A stretch of 64,000 bases of DNA from Pyrocephalus nanus (taxonomy: Eukaryota; Chordata; Aves; Passeriformes; Tyrannidae): positions 17,178,001 through 17,242,000 of the forward strand of contig CM076268.1 in the NCBI GenBank assembly GCA_038380795.1, written 5' to 3'. The number at the start of each line of letters is the position of its first letter. Within the stretch, counting starts at the first letter, position 1. Of the stretch, positions 1 to 13,865 are shown in pieces. The position numbers and the translations under genes are program-made. The notes under the pieces were generated by a model, which was not told the DNA's origin, made no database searches, and saw nothing but the letters and a program-made list of their open reading frames with translations.

Positions 1-1210
1 TGTGACTACAGCACTTAGAACTTTGGGTCTCAAAAGCCCAGACATAACTAGTTGTGCTTTCATTCAAAAAGAAAATCCTCTACAATGCAAACAAATTTTA
101 GTTTCTATCTGAGGTTAATTCTTTCAGCTGTCAACTACCAGGCTCAAAAATGAGTTACAGTATTTGGTGAAATAATGAAAAAGTATATTTGTCTAAATGA
201 GAGAACACCCTGACCAGTAGTAGCCTCTAATGAAATCTGACTGCTTATCACTTGATGTTTCAATATCTCTAAAGCCTCAGAAACCTGAGGAAGACTGGCC
301 TGAGGCCCCGCTTATTTATTTCATTTAAAACAGGAGTTCTTAAACCATTAGATGGAGCCCCTCTTCTTCTCTCTGCATGGATGAGCCCCTCAGTGATGTA
401 CTGACACCTTCAGTGTGGTCCTGCCTGCATCACACCGAGGGACTAGGAGAAACTGGGAGACTTTGAATGAAAAATACATCTTCTCTCTTGTAAAAACAAG
501 TGCTGATCTTCTGTTTATTGTCACTGATTCAGGAGGTTGTTTGGACTGCAAAGCAACCCAAGAGTGACAACTGGAGCTAGGTATGCCCTTGCTGCTCTAT
601 CAGAGCTGCCTTGCTCAAAGAGGTGAAGAAAAATGGTGCGACAGGATAGACTTGCACTGGCATTAGCTATGCTAAGCCTGCCTGGTAGATAGAAGACTTC
701 TGTCTCCAGCACAGATTTTAGGCACATTTAATCAGCACAAGTTTAATCCCTCCTGACAGAATGCCTACTTTAATGCCATCTTTCTTTTCAGAAAATTCAA
801 CCACCTTCCCTCAACAGTTTTATCACTGCGTTCCTAGGTAAGTAGACCTAGGGATATGAAGGGTGAAGAATTGTTAGCAAGAGGCCACGTTCCTTTATGC
901 AACAGATTTAATGCAAGTCCTAGACTGAAGGTTAAATTATAAAGGTTAAATTAATTAGCTTCACAACTAGTGGGATTAGGTAATGCTGTTCATACATTCT
1001 TTATGCTTAGCCAGACTCTTGAGGCCAAAAGTAACTCTTAGTAGTTGTTACAGATAATTTATCTTCTGAGAACATCCATCCACTACTAAACTGTTTCCAG
1101 CTGTAAGGGAGACACCAAGTGAGGAGTCTTCCTATTAGCATTAATAGGCCATATAGCTAACAGTTCAGAGTTGGGGGTTTTTTTCCATTTTGTTGTTTTT
1201 GGTTGGTTGG

Positions 1211-1258
1211 GGTGTTTTTCTTTCTTTCTTTCCTTTTTTTTTTTTTTTTTTTTTTTCT
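1211..1258. repeat. T-rich tract with 23-nt T run
   Basis: Short CTTT units lead into an uninterrupted T run at 1234-1256. It creates an artificial poly-lysine frame on the - strand. Confidence 0.9.
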
Positions 1259-4200
1259 TAATGGCTTATAAAATAGCTCCAGCATCTTGCTTCCTTCTCT
1301 CAAAATTTCCAAATAAGCATCACTGCTGCACACTGCTGGTATTCCACACCTCTCCTTTTCCATCCCTGCAGCAGTTCCCGATTTGTACATCTTTGCTCTC
1401 TGCAGGGAAGGTACCTTAGAAGCCTTGCATTCATTCTTCATTCAGCAAAATGTGGAACAAACGTTCAGTGACAGCCTGTTGCACACCAGTTTAATAGTGC
1501 ATAAAACAGAAGGGTTACTGCTGGCAGCTTTTGGAAATTCAGCATTTTGTATTAAAGCTATTCAGCTTTATAGTAATGTGATGGTTCATTTTGCAACTAG
1601 ATTTTCAGAGATGTGTGGCTTTATGTAGAGCAGTATTACTGTATTTTTAAGATACTTTTGGATTTCCAGTAGAATCCTTTGTAAGCTACTATGACATTTG
1701 TTCCAGATACCGTGAGAGGAGGGGTTAATGATGCAAATATCCCACTAACCTCAGAGAACTTCATGTTCCATGTTCTCCAAGAAGTTATAAGAAATTTTTA
1801 AGAGGGAAAAAAAAAAATCACACCAAATTGAATCACTAATTATATATTTCTCTGGCTCTTACCAGTTGTTCTCCTTTCTGTTGCACTAATATTCCCGTGG
1901 ACAGGCAGCTTTTCTGAGCCCAGGCAGGAGACATTGTTTTAAGCAGAACAGAAGGTAAAGAGCTACAGAAGACAAGAGCATCCTTTTACACGCAGTACTT
2001 AGTTTTAAAGGAGCATTTGGTGGCCAGGCCTGTGTTCAATCCCTGTGAAAGTTTTTAAGCGTCTTTGAAGACAGCTCTTAGCAGAGCCTTCCTTTTCAAG
2101 TTGTACATTAAACATACAAAATGACATTTGAAGAAATACTTTTGTATATGGTTAGTCTCTAAGACTAATCTTCTAAGAATAAGCCAATCAAATGCAAATC
2201 TATTTCCCAACAGCTTATAATATGTCATCTTAATATAGATATCTTTCCAGGCAGTGTGGTTTCCCTAACAGCAAAAAATAGAAAGCTGTCCTCATGGAAG
2301 GGAGTGGAAATAATACAACACTGATGAAGTAATCCTATTGCAACATAGTCAAGAAGCCTTCAGATTGTAACTTGCCATTGAATCCTGGCTGTTGTCTGCA
2401 GCTGGTAGCAGAGCTAATAGTGCACCTCTGAAACGTGTCTTGCTTCGGTGGTTTACCTCTATTTACTTCTAGCACACCAGCAATGCTGTTGGAGGGATGC
2501 AAGTTGCAACATCACCAGTCCTTAGTGAACACAAGGTAACTGTACACAGAACAAAAAGCAGTCTCAGCTCAGCTATCATCTTTGCCCAGAGATTTTAGTG
2601 AAGCAAGAGAAAGGTGACAGATCTTTAAAGAGTCATCACCTGCTAAAAACGGAAAAACCCAAGTGATCTTAGCTGAATGTCCTTACCTTCCATCAGTACT
2701 GAAACTGGGAAGTGAGCAACATGAAAGGGAAACATTTTCTGTGTGCGAGCTTTCTTACAGCCCTAGGTGAGAACAGGAGCTTTGTTTCAGGTATAAAACA
2801 TCATAATTATGAAATTGAACCTTTTCTCAGTTTTCCCTTCTTAGATTCTTCCTCATCAAGAAAATAATAATAGAAACTCCTGATTTTCATGTATAGAAAA
2901 TAATACGAAAATTTCACAATTATCAGGTTTGTAACACTGTAAGACATTAAATAATGCTTTATAAGACATATCTTTTCTTTGACTTGATTTATGTAACAAA
3001 AATACATATAACATCTCAGGAAAACAAAACCCATAGCTCAACACAAAATAACTGATGGATCACTATGGTTAATTTTATTCGGAAGTGCTGAACAACAGAA
3101 TGAGAATTCAAACAGCAGTAATGTGCCAAAAGGATGATTTCATTCACAGTTTCACTTACACAAAAATGAAGACACAAATAACCCCCAATAAGACAAAACT
3201 GCTGCAGAGAATGCAGCAAGGAGTCTATATTTCTACCTTTGTTCATCCAAGAACAATGCAAGATTTGCAAAGTGCATTCTGTTCTGTCAAAAGCACTCAG
3301 TGTTTGAGTCACCACAATGCCTATCACTTTTTTTTTTTGTGTGTGTGTTGATTAAACTTCATTAGAGGTGAAAAAGCTGCATGCTGTTGCAGGAGAGAAG
3401 AGGAGGCAGTGCTAACAGGCCACTTTCCAAACAGATTTCCCAGAAACAGAGCAATTAATAAAGGGCCCTAGAAATGCTTTTTGTGCATTTCTATTTACTG
3501 TGTCATGAAGTGCCAACTGAAAGCTTAATGAATCATAAAATGCAGCATTTTTATAATTATTTCTTCATGCCTAGTCCAGATCTGCCTAAATAAACAAGGT
3601 TAGTAAGGTACAGGCAGCATTTGGATCTAACTTACCCTTGGCCAAGGTCACATGGACAAAACAAATGGTTCTGTGAGGAGAGGAATTCACGGAGCCTGGT
3701 TTGCTATGGATTTTGTGTGGGAACTGAGTTCACTGGTAGCAAACTGGGTGTGAATTTTAAAGGAAGTTTTATCTGGATTTAGGATACTCATATTCACGTG
3801 GAATCTTTTGTGTCTTGTCCTTAGTAGAGGCACTTTCCCTTGTAAAAGAGTTCCCACTCTCAAAGCTTCTCTCTCTCCCCTTTGTAATGGACTTTTGATT
3901 TTCATGAATATATAAGAATATAAATTGTTTTCACACTTCTGCTCCTCTCTAATTTGATTAAAGTTTACTAATGAGTAAAAAAGCTGCCACAGCTTGACAG
4001 ATAGATGCAAGACCACATCCAAATCACATGACTGCATAAGCCTTGTTTCCTTAGAAAACCAGATGAAAAATTCCAAGTCCCACAAAAAGGAAGTTACAAA
4101 AAAGGAAAAGAACAATTTAAACAATATGTTGACAATACCTAAAAAGCACTTCCTACTGGTATCCACAGCAAATCTACACACATAAAAGGAAACTGAGGCT

Positions 4201-4510
4201 AATGTTGTTAACAGATTAAAAACATCTTAATGGCTCTCATTTGCCTCAATAGTTTCTCTTTTTCTTACAGTGAACACAACTGAGCTTCACTAAACTACTG
4301 CCAAAGGACATGCCTCATCATCCTAATATCAATATAGTAAAGAGTGCATTAAAGATATTTTATCTAGTGGATGGCATTTCATATTGTAGAAGCAAAAAGA
4401 CATCAGTACATGTCCATCTTATTTTCTAAGTTTTTTTTCACAGATAAGTCAGGTACAAGTCTCTGTTCAGAAAAGTAGGAAAATAAGGATTTAATCCCTT
4501 TAGAGGTTTG

Positions 4511-4535
4511 TTTTTTTTTGTTTTTTTTTTTTTTT
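4511..4535. repeat. T tract
   Basis: 9 T, one G, then 15 T. Confidence 0.9.
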
Positions 4536-5875
4536 GTATCCTGTAAGCCATACAGTTTTCTTTTCACAGTATTTTTCACTAGAAACAGGATCAAAGCAAA
4601 CACCTCCTTGATTCTGCAGAAGCTCAGCTTTGGAAAATTGTCTCCTTTGATTCCCTTCCTTTTCCCTCCCCATGAGCTATTTTCAGTGTTTCCAAAAAGT
4701 TGTTATTCATAACAAGTTACCAAACCTGGAGGGTGTTAGCTCTGCAATGAAGCAGAGACAAGTCATGGATGAGGTTCTCTCCTAATAGCTTTATCATATG
4801 AATGACACAGAAATTCTAGCACCCTGTCTATATTGATAAACCAACAATTTGACCATATTTTTAAAAAAAGTATATTTCTGATGAATAGCCTAAACAGGCA
4901 CCTCTTCTACAAGACAACTTTATGGTGTTCTAGAAGCATTTCCACAGGTGATAGGAGACAGGGTTGTATGGCACCATGAAGGTACATTTGCCTTAAATTA
5001 AGATCTGTAATGATGGCCTGACAGCAACACTTGCAGTCCTCTCCCAGCTTTACACACACCTCCCATCCTTTCTTTTGTCTGTCTTCCCAATTGTAGTTCT
5101 TGCTCAGTTTCTGCCCCATTTCCTCATCTCCTTCTTGGCTCCCACCGTGGAGGGAAATGCCAATGCAAAGGCTGGCAGAGACCATGCACACTGCCTGGCA
5201 GCTGGTGCAGATGCATAGTTCTCTTAAAGTTTGCTCCTTGCAATATATGCTGGTTAAATCAAGTCCAGACCTTAGTATTTCTTGTGTTTAATGGAGCACT
5301 CTTGCACAAGGCAATACAGACCTCCTCTAACAAATATACCTGGAGTCTTGTATTTTCCTGGTACGGGGTAACAGCACAATATTTCTTAGTAACTGTCCGT
5401 GTACACATAAAGAGTTGGTTGGAAAGTTTGTGTACAGAGAACTGTTAGAGAAGTGCCAAGTTCCAGGGTAATGTAAGTGCTCATTATAGAGGTAGCCTTT
5501 CTCACAACAATCATGCTTTGTCTTTTTAGCAGACAAGCTGTACTTGTTGTTGCAGAGTTGTTTTTCTGGTGGCCTCCTCTCCCAGGGAATCAAAATCCCC
5601 AGCAAGCAGCAGGGACTGCTACAAATGCTGAGGGCAGAAATAAATGCACATTCAGGACCGATCTACTAATAGCCTTTATCTCCTTGCCCAGCTTGTTATC
5701 TGTGTTTTGCATCAGTTACACAGTAGCCCAGAAATAACTAGACAATTCTGAAACCTGAGCATCTGAAACTGTTTCAGTCCCTCTCTGTCACCAAAAAGCT
5801 CCATTCACCTCTGGCACTCATGCTATGGTTTAAAATCCAAGCTTTTTCATTCAACTGAACGTGTACATTTTTCAA

Positions 5876-5887
5876 ACACACACACAC
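5876..5887. repeat. short CA repeat
   Basis: Six CA-type units. Confidence 0.8.
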
Positions 5888-7289
5888 TGAACTTGGAGTA
5901 ACCTGGAAATAAAAAGGCATTAATGCGGACAAGAACTCTGCTGCTGTCATATACTGAGCATTTGTAAATTTCTCATCACTTCTGAATTGCTTTCTCGTGT
6001 CTAAATGGCAACCTGCCAGTTGTGTCTATCTCCTGAACTACTACCTTTTGTATGCTAGATCCAGTACAAGCATAGCATGTGTTCTTATTTCTATTTTTGC
6101 ACCGAGTACCAGTTTGTAAAATGACAAATATGGTAGCACAAACCCAGAATTTACTAGAGGTTGATGATCAGAATCACTTTTTTGCTGGTGAGAAAGATTT
6201 TGTTGGGATCTAAATGAAGCAAAGTTCTTTGTCCTTGGCAGCTCTGGGGAATCAGGTGAGCACTAATCAGAAATCGCCCTTTTCATTTTCTTAAGATGAG
6301 ATATTAAATATATCTGCTCAGAACTCATATTTTCTTGCTAGAAGACAATATGCTTGAGAGAGAAATGCGACCTTTCTCACTGTCCCATGTCCTTCCTTGT
6401 GGCTTTATCTCAAGTTCACATACAAATAGTTGTCTACCATTATCCTACAATGAAACACTCAGATTTGGCACTTCAGTCTCCTTCAAGATGGCAGGATACA
6501 AACCCATACACCTTTTAAAAATAGAAAATGGCTTCTCCATTTATAATTTATATTTTGAACACTTCCTAGTATAAAGGGCTTCTTTCTATCTCAAGATCCC
6601 ACTCTGGAAAGTGTTTCCTCCTCCCAGTTTCCTGTTTCCATTCACCCATGAGAAGGCAGAATTCAAATCCTTCCTTTACCAGTTTTTCTTTCTTCATTAT
6701 TCTGCAGTATCACAGTATGATCTGCATTAAGTGCTCCTGTTGGTTCTGCCTTCACAACAACAGACATTTTGAGAAACATGCAGAAGAAGGTATAGTTTAT
6801 ATTGCTTACAGTAATGGAGCTAAGAGGATGTTGGGCAAGAGAGATAATAACCATTCAAAGCAAGATTTCTGCAGAAGCAGATCTTATAATAAACATTTTA
6901 GCAGTGGATACTCTAGTTCATGCTAATGTGATTATTTAGCAGGAGTTTATCATCAAAACTGGTCCAGTATGCACCTGTATTTTTGGGACAGCAGAGCCTA
7001 GCTTCAAATTGTAATAAATCAATGTTTCATTGTAATAATGAAAACCAACAAAATTGTAATAAATCAGCTATTTATTTTATTTTAAACCAGAGTCAGAGCA
7101 GGTAAGACAAGAGTATTAATTCCTGCTGCTTTCACCAAAAGCTGAGATTTTCAGGCAGGACTGATGTGCTCTTTAACTACAGTGCAGTTTTATCACTTTG
7201 CAAAGATCTACCCAGTGAACAAACTCAAATCTAAAAAAGGCATGTCCAATCTAAAGCCCAAATTTAGTCTCAAAAGTTGTACATACACA

Positions 7290-7306
7290 ATTATATATAT
7301 ATATAA
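7290..7306. repeat. short TA repeat in AT-rich DNA
   Basis: An uninterrupted TA run within a longer AT-rich stretch from about 7260 to 7350. Confidence 0.8.
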
Positions 7307-10300
7307 AACCTAAAATAAATACATGTATACAAACATATACATATAAAAGGATAGTTAAAACAGCCTTGCACTTCCCCCTAATCTTTTTTAGCTGTCTTTA
7401 TCAAAAATACTACAAGAGAACAGCTGGTATTCAGCATTTTGAACACCACAACCGTGGACAGCCTGCATTTGCCTTTACTTTGTCAATTGTTAAAGAAATT
7501 GGACATGAGAGGCTCTTGTTTGTGTGACTTCCCCCACTGTAACCTTGAATAACAACACAGCAAGAAGCAGACTGGATTTTATTGTCCTAGTCATCTTGCT
7601 CAGGTTTGGTCCTCCTCACTTTTCAGATAGCCCTTGCCCATATCAGTGTTCCTGTTCTTCCTTTTGAAGGAGACTTCAAGATGGGACTGTTTTGGCTGGT
7701 GTCAGGCAATCAGTATACAATCCACTGCAAGTCCTAAATCAGAACTGCAAGAAAATATTTCTTACCACAGCAAGAGCTGTAACTTCACTGCTTTTTAGGA
7801 GAACAGCATAACTTCTGGAGATGTCCCATACCCAAAGCTGCCATCTGCAGCAGTATCAAAATGTGACTCAGCTACAGTGCCAGAACCTCTCTGGAAGTTC
7901 TCAGACACAGTCACACCATTGCTCCTTACTAACATTTTAACTCTGGCAGTTGTGGCCATGATTCCAAGGTAATGCCAGAAAACATTATGACTGCAGAGAC
8001 CTGCAGTCCCAGTTACATTAGAGGAGAAGGGTGGCCTGAGTCCGTTTTAAGAGTTGGCATTCATAAAGTCATTTATGTGCTAAATGTCTTAGATAATTTC
8101 CTGCTGTGTAAGGAAATAGCTTCTCTGTAGAATAAGGGTGACTGAAGCACTGGAGAAATGATGTGTAGAGATCATACTGGAAGTCTGCTACCAAACCATC
8201 TTTTCTAAGTCCCAGTGACTCACTTTATTCCCTAGTAGGATCATTTTCCTTTCTTTTCCATCACAATTGGTCACTCTGGTGAGCTTGGTCTATGGTCATT
8301 TCATGACTTGAAGCTTCAGCTGACTTCAATAGTAGCTAAGGCAACACCAGATGCTTTTCAGAACTAATGTGTGAAATGCATCTCAAAACTGAAAATAAAG
8401 TTCTCAAAAAAAAGGCAAAGGAGAACAAAACGGTGTCTCATTCCATGTAGTTAGAGGGTTCACAAAGAGCCTTGAAGCCTGCTTCAGCTGTGATCTGGCT
8501 TGGTTTTGTAGTCTTTAGCTTTGATGATGTGTCCCCTTTTCATGCAACGAGGCTGAATCTAAGTTCTCGACAGAATTTTCTGCTAGCTTCAAGATTTTAT
8601 TTACCTTCCTAGAATCTGAAAACAGTGGGGAAAAACATCTAAACTCCCACCTTTGAATTTTTTTTGAGGAACCTGAAAGTGCTGAGCTTGCTGTTAAATA
8701 TTGTTTCAGAAGTTTTTCACTGTTGTCATGATGAGTAGGAAATAAAACTTTCACTGAGACTAAAAGTAGTGGAAGTAAAGCTCTAATTAATTTCAGGAGA
8801 GCACAGACAGTCAAGTCAGATAATTCTTCTACAGGTTCAAAAGAGAAGAGACTAAAAAAGGCTTTGACTCATCTGTCATTTATGCTGCCCTAATATACAT
8901 AGGCTACAGAACTCCTTCTGAGAGCAAACTCAGACTAAAGAGGAATTCTCAAAGCTCATTATACGGTACTTGCAAATGAGTTGAAGTGCTAAGTCTTTGA
9001 TTTCTGGAGTTGCCAAACACTGGCTCAAATCCCGACCCCCTAGCACACAGCCTCCATAACTAGGACATACACTGAGGAAATCAACGGCAGTGAGTTCTTT
9101 TCCTCCTTAAGAGTTCTGGGCAACAATAGAGCCACTTTGCACTTCACCACAGAGTAATTGCAACTTCAACAACTTTTTTTTTCTTTAACATCTTTTCTCC
9201 ACTGCAATGGCAAAGATAGTAATGTATCTCAGTATCCTACCCTTTTCTTTCCCTGGCCCTGAAAAGACTAGTAGTTACCCTCTAGGATGTATTAGTGTGG
9301 GTTTCCCTGTGCGACAGACTCAGAGCCTGCCTGGGTGTTCCAAGACACAGACAGATTTCTGAAGCCGTACAGAATATTGCATCTATCTGAAAAGATTATA
9401 ATTTCATTGTTTTATTTTCCTCTACAACATTACAACTCCCCAACCTCTGAGCTCCCTGCTGCAATGCTCTGTATCAGGCCAACCCTGAACAGCACTTGTT
9501 ACAACACTGGCCAGGAGGGCAGGAGCATTTCTGTAGGAACTTATTCTCTAGCCAGGCTATGGAATAGGCAAGTACCAAAGCTATGTATCTATCACAGGAT
9601 TAGTTAAGGGGCAGCCCTCATGCACCTTGAATTCTGAGGTGGAGGTGTGTGTTGTGGGGTAAGCCAGCCAGCATTGCCATTTCATTATTACTGTTCAAAG
9701 GTGGGGGGTAGGGGGGAAGGGAGAAAAAAAACCTCTGTCTTACAAGTGCTTTTCCAAAGTGATGTCATCTGAAGTGGAGGATTAAATCTTCTACTAACAC
9801 AGACTGACATAAATCAATTGCCTTAAAGCACTGTAGCTGCACTAGATTTGGCCCAGAGCATCTTAAGTCTTCTTTCGGTCATCAGAAAATGTATTATTAG
9901 TTACTTTTGGCATCACTGGGACTCCTTCATTTCATTCCCAGGAGGCAAAAACTGATATGGAGTTACACGACTGAATAAGCATCCTCCATATGATTTACTT
10001 CTCTGAGATCACTGAAAACTCAGTGTATGAGCCCTGTCTTTTTGTTAGCTTTGTCAGACTGAGCTGCCATAAAACTTAATAGCTGAGTCAAATTTTATAA
10101 TTACGCAATTAAAATCATGAGAGAAACCTTCCATGGTCTCAACAGGGAACAGTCTAAGGTAATGGCTTTGGTGTTTTTGTTAAGATGTACCTCAATTACA
10201 TGGTTCTGCTATTTGGGTTTGATTATTTTTTTCCCCAGCTAAATAGACCCATACTGTGTGGGCTGTTTTACAGAGTGCTGGTAACATCATCAAGGCTATG

Positions 10301-12560
10301 TGTGATCAATATGCTGGGAGCATAATAGATGGAAAAGGATTTATGCATCTCAAAACACTCCAGATGAATAGGCAGCTTACAGCCCAAGGGGGCAAAAATC
10401 ATCCTTTTAGTAAATTTCTGCAGCAGGTTTCATAGACACCACATAGAATATCCATCACCAGGGGTTTCCAATAGGAAAGGAAGATAGAAGGAGAGTGTAA
10501 GCAGTAGTAAATGCATCATCACTAGGGCTTAAGAATGTAGTCTCTCCCACTTCATGGAGGACGAATGGTCTAGATTGACTGTGATCCTTTCTGTCTCAGA
10601 CAGTTTGGTTTTGTTTTTTTTAAACTCTTAAGGTGTAATTTATTCCTTTAATCCATAGCTGAGAAGCTATAGACTCCTCAAAGGTAAATCACAATTCATT
10701 TTGTGGTGGGTTTCTGGATTAGTAATTATACGTGGAAGAAAAACAAGTCTCATGAATTATACATAGTTATTGGTTTGATTTCAAAAGCTCTTAACATTGA
10801 GGGTATAAGTAATCTAATTAGTCTTTTGTACAACAAACCTTTCCTTTCTTCTAATGAGGATAGTACATTTTAATTATTGTTGTATTACCAGATCAGGCCA
10901 CAAATTTAAGTAAAACTTGACACAATTGGTTGGCAATGATAACATGGTATTTCCACTTAACATAATCATGTTAATAGTTTAGTTTGGGGAACGTATTTTG
11001 CATTTCTGCCTCCTCTTTCACAGCCAGAGCCATGAACAAAGTGCCTTTCTATTGACCAGGGCAGCAAGTGACCAGGAGACCTCGTTATGGGATGTTGTTA
11101 CAAACTGGTCTCTAAAGAACCTTTCTTCTGCAGCTCCCTAGAGGGAAATCAGTGGTGATTAATCAGGCTGACCTTCATGATACTAGTCATCTGTCTTTCC
11201 TGCGTGGGAAGAAGGGTGTATACCACTAGACACTGCTGTGGTCACAAAGAGAAGCTGATAACATCTACTGAAGCTGGACTACAGCTCTTGCATCCTCTAC
11301 TGAAATAAGTATTCATGATAGTTGTGGATTGCCAGGTTTCCTTCTCTTAACTATACAGCAGAAGAAAAAAACACCCTCCCCTCGTCCCTAGAGTTAACAA
11401 CTTCAGGGCATCTCTTATTTTTCTTTCAGGTCATAAAACTCACTAATAATCTAAAAAGACACCTTTTTTTTTCTGCTACCTACAGCAGAGAATGCATCCT
11501 GTATCACCAGGGGCAAAAAAACCTTCAATTTTGTTTCCTATTGATAAGTAGAAAGGAAAAGAAAATAGATTGGTTGGTAATCATAACACAACTCTTGAAT
11601 AAGAGGAGCCCAGGAACTATTTCATAAACTTAGGGAGCTGTGAAGTTAAGGGCTGGTCTAGCCCTACAAGGGGTTTCAAACAAGCAGTGAGTTTCAAAGC
11701 TTCTTGCTCAGAGTCCTCATTTGTAAAAGACATGATGCAGTTTGGCACCATCCAGAGTGCTTGGACAAACTTGCATTCCGGGAACTTTCAATCTAAATAA
11801 GCAGAGGAGAGGGTGGTCAAAGCCAAAGGAAGAAGCTATGTTTTGGGTTTGGTGGATCAGGAAGACTGTGGGAACAGGACAGACTCACAGGCAGACCACA
11901 TCACAGCTCAGCATAAGACTGGAAATGCTGTGAGCAGGTAGCAGGTAACCTAAGGGCACATCAGATGATGCAGTTGGTTTAACTTGCCCAGGACAGTGAA
12001 GTGATTTTCTTTGACTCTCTCCATGCTGCTTTGCAACAGTTCCATATGGCAGCTCAACATTCACCCTTCCCTTTAACATCAATGGTAAGCCACTGCTGAG
12101 GGGCCTTTCATATAACATTCAGTGCATTTAGAACTTTATAGGATAAATCTAAACAAAGAGGAAACCCACATGCAAAGCTTTTCATTTTGGGCTTTATAGA
12201 ACAGAAAATCTGTTCAAAACCTTCCTCTTTCTGCTTTATCCCTCTTTTTAATAAGTGCTAAAATATTCTGATGCGATAATATAATTCATGTTATTCTTGA
12301 CTAAAATTCTGTGCCAACCCAAGTTGTGATTTTAACCTTCCTCCTGAATGGACAAGGCTAAAAGTGAGGTATTTGAATGAATCTATTAATTCAAATATTC
12401 CACATCTACAATTCAACATTAAAAGAAGTGTGTAGTTTTCTCACATCATCTTGTTTCACGGTAATTATCAAAATAAAAGAAGACTTATTGAATCATTCAG
12501 TTTACAAATTTGGCAGCCACACCAATAAATGCATAAAGCCTTATTGCTGAAAGTTAGCTC

Positions 12561-13865
12561 TAATTAAAGCAAAAAACCCTTTTCATCACTAAAAACTACA
12601 TATGCATGAATTCTTACACACACATGCATCTCTGTCATCCTAAAGCACTGCAAGAATGGTGCTTTAAAAAGCATAAAGTGAGCAGGGACTGCTTTAAGGG
12701 TTGCACAGATGTGCAATTTGGGGACTAAGGCTGAGCACTTCCATGGAATACCAAACGCTACTGTGCCACAGTAGAAACACTGGAAGAAACTACAACTTGG
12801 ATTCCTGCGCACAAAAAAACAAGGAACCAACATTTGACCTGACCTGGGTACCTGGACCTTATCTCCGTCCAGAATCAGCACATAAAACCTAGAATAGGGC
12901 TCAATGTGCTTGATCCTGCTGCCCCTCAGATCCAGAACCACATATTCAAACCACAAAAGAATCTGGTTTATTTGTCTGGCATCTCTTTGGGCAGTCATCC
13001 TAAAACACTGGCAGGAAGGAGATGGTTTGAATTTTTGGTGTCTCCCATCTTCCAGGCCCCCACAGATGCTGGAAAGATGGTTCTGTACCACAGTCAGCGC
13101 TAACATCGTTCATGACTATTTTTATATTTATTTTTCTTTATTTAGCCTGCAGCTCTTGTTCAGTCTTCCTACACAACAGAATGGCTTGATCTGCTATAGC
13201 AATGGGCACAGGGTGTAGAGAGGGAGGGGAAATATGCTGCCTGGCCCTTAGCAGAACAGCACTCGCAGGCTTTGCTGCCCTCTGGAAATTTCTAGCAGGC
13301 ACTTCTATCCCTGCCATTCTGCCCTTCAAGCTTGAGGAGAGATGGTTCTGCCAATGTTTACAGGGAACTCCTTCCCTTTTGAATTCTGCCTTCAAGTCTC
13401 TCTTTGGCAGCAACAAAGAGCTGACAGCTGTTTGGCACCTGGCTGTCACTGCCACTGCCCCCTGTGCAGTGGTTGCTGCCCACCATCCCAGGGCCCTGGC
13501 TGCTCATCTCCCTCCACATCACCAGCTGCATGCTTGGAGAGGTAACTCCACTTCTCTACAGCAGGAACCAGCTTTATCCTCTGAACCAGGGCAGTGCCTG
13601 GTGCAACAGGGCCCCAGGCAGCAACACCAGCTCTGGGAACAGTAATGCCAACCCCATTCGTGGGAAACTGGAGCCTCACATGGACCAGGCTCTTAACTGG
13701 CAGAAAGGCAGCCCATCGTTCTTTGGACAAAGACTTCAATGCCCAACCTTTTCAAAGGCCACAAGACCTACTTCTGATTGGAGTTCTGCAACTGAAGTTG
13801 AAGTTAAAAGCACACTTCAGTAAATATTTTGGTGAAAAATTCCTTGGGAAAAGGAAATAGGTAGA
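12561..13865. other. GC-richer intergenic block with overlapping long open frames
   Basis: Several frames of 100-180 codons overlap on both strands (12564-13106 on -, 13202-13645 and 13464-13823 on +), as expected of locally GC-rich sequence. A short direct repeat around the core GTCATCCTAAA occurs at about 12626-12658 and 12978-13018. No protein family was recognised. Confidence 0.4.
12758..12774. repeat. 17-bp perfect palindrome
   Basis: CTACTGTGCCACAGTAG, two 8-bp arms around one C. No associated element was recognised. Confidence 0.8.

Larger units (their letters stand above)
1..12560. other. gene-poor intergenic sequence, left part
   Basis: AT-rich, with only short frames full of rare or unrelated residues. 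The longest (3687-4181, - strand) has no recognisable domain. Homopolymer and TA/CA simple repeats are the only structures named here. No exon, tRNA or transposon was recognised. Confidence 0.65.

Noticed and set aside
1157..1441. Lysine-rich frame on - strand
   Set aside because: Produced by the T tract at 1234-1256; low complexity, no gene context.
3687..4181. 164-codon - strand frame
   Set aside because: Hydrophobic, low-information translation with no known family and no supporting splice or promoter signal.
6515..6524. MEF2-like TTAAAAATAG
   Set aside because: Isolated match to a degenerate AT-rich consensus that is expected many times by chance in this window.
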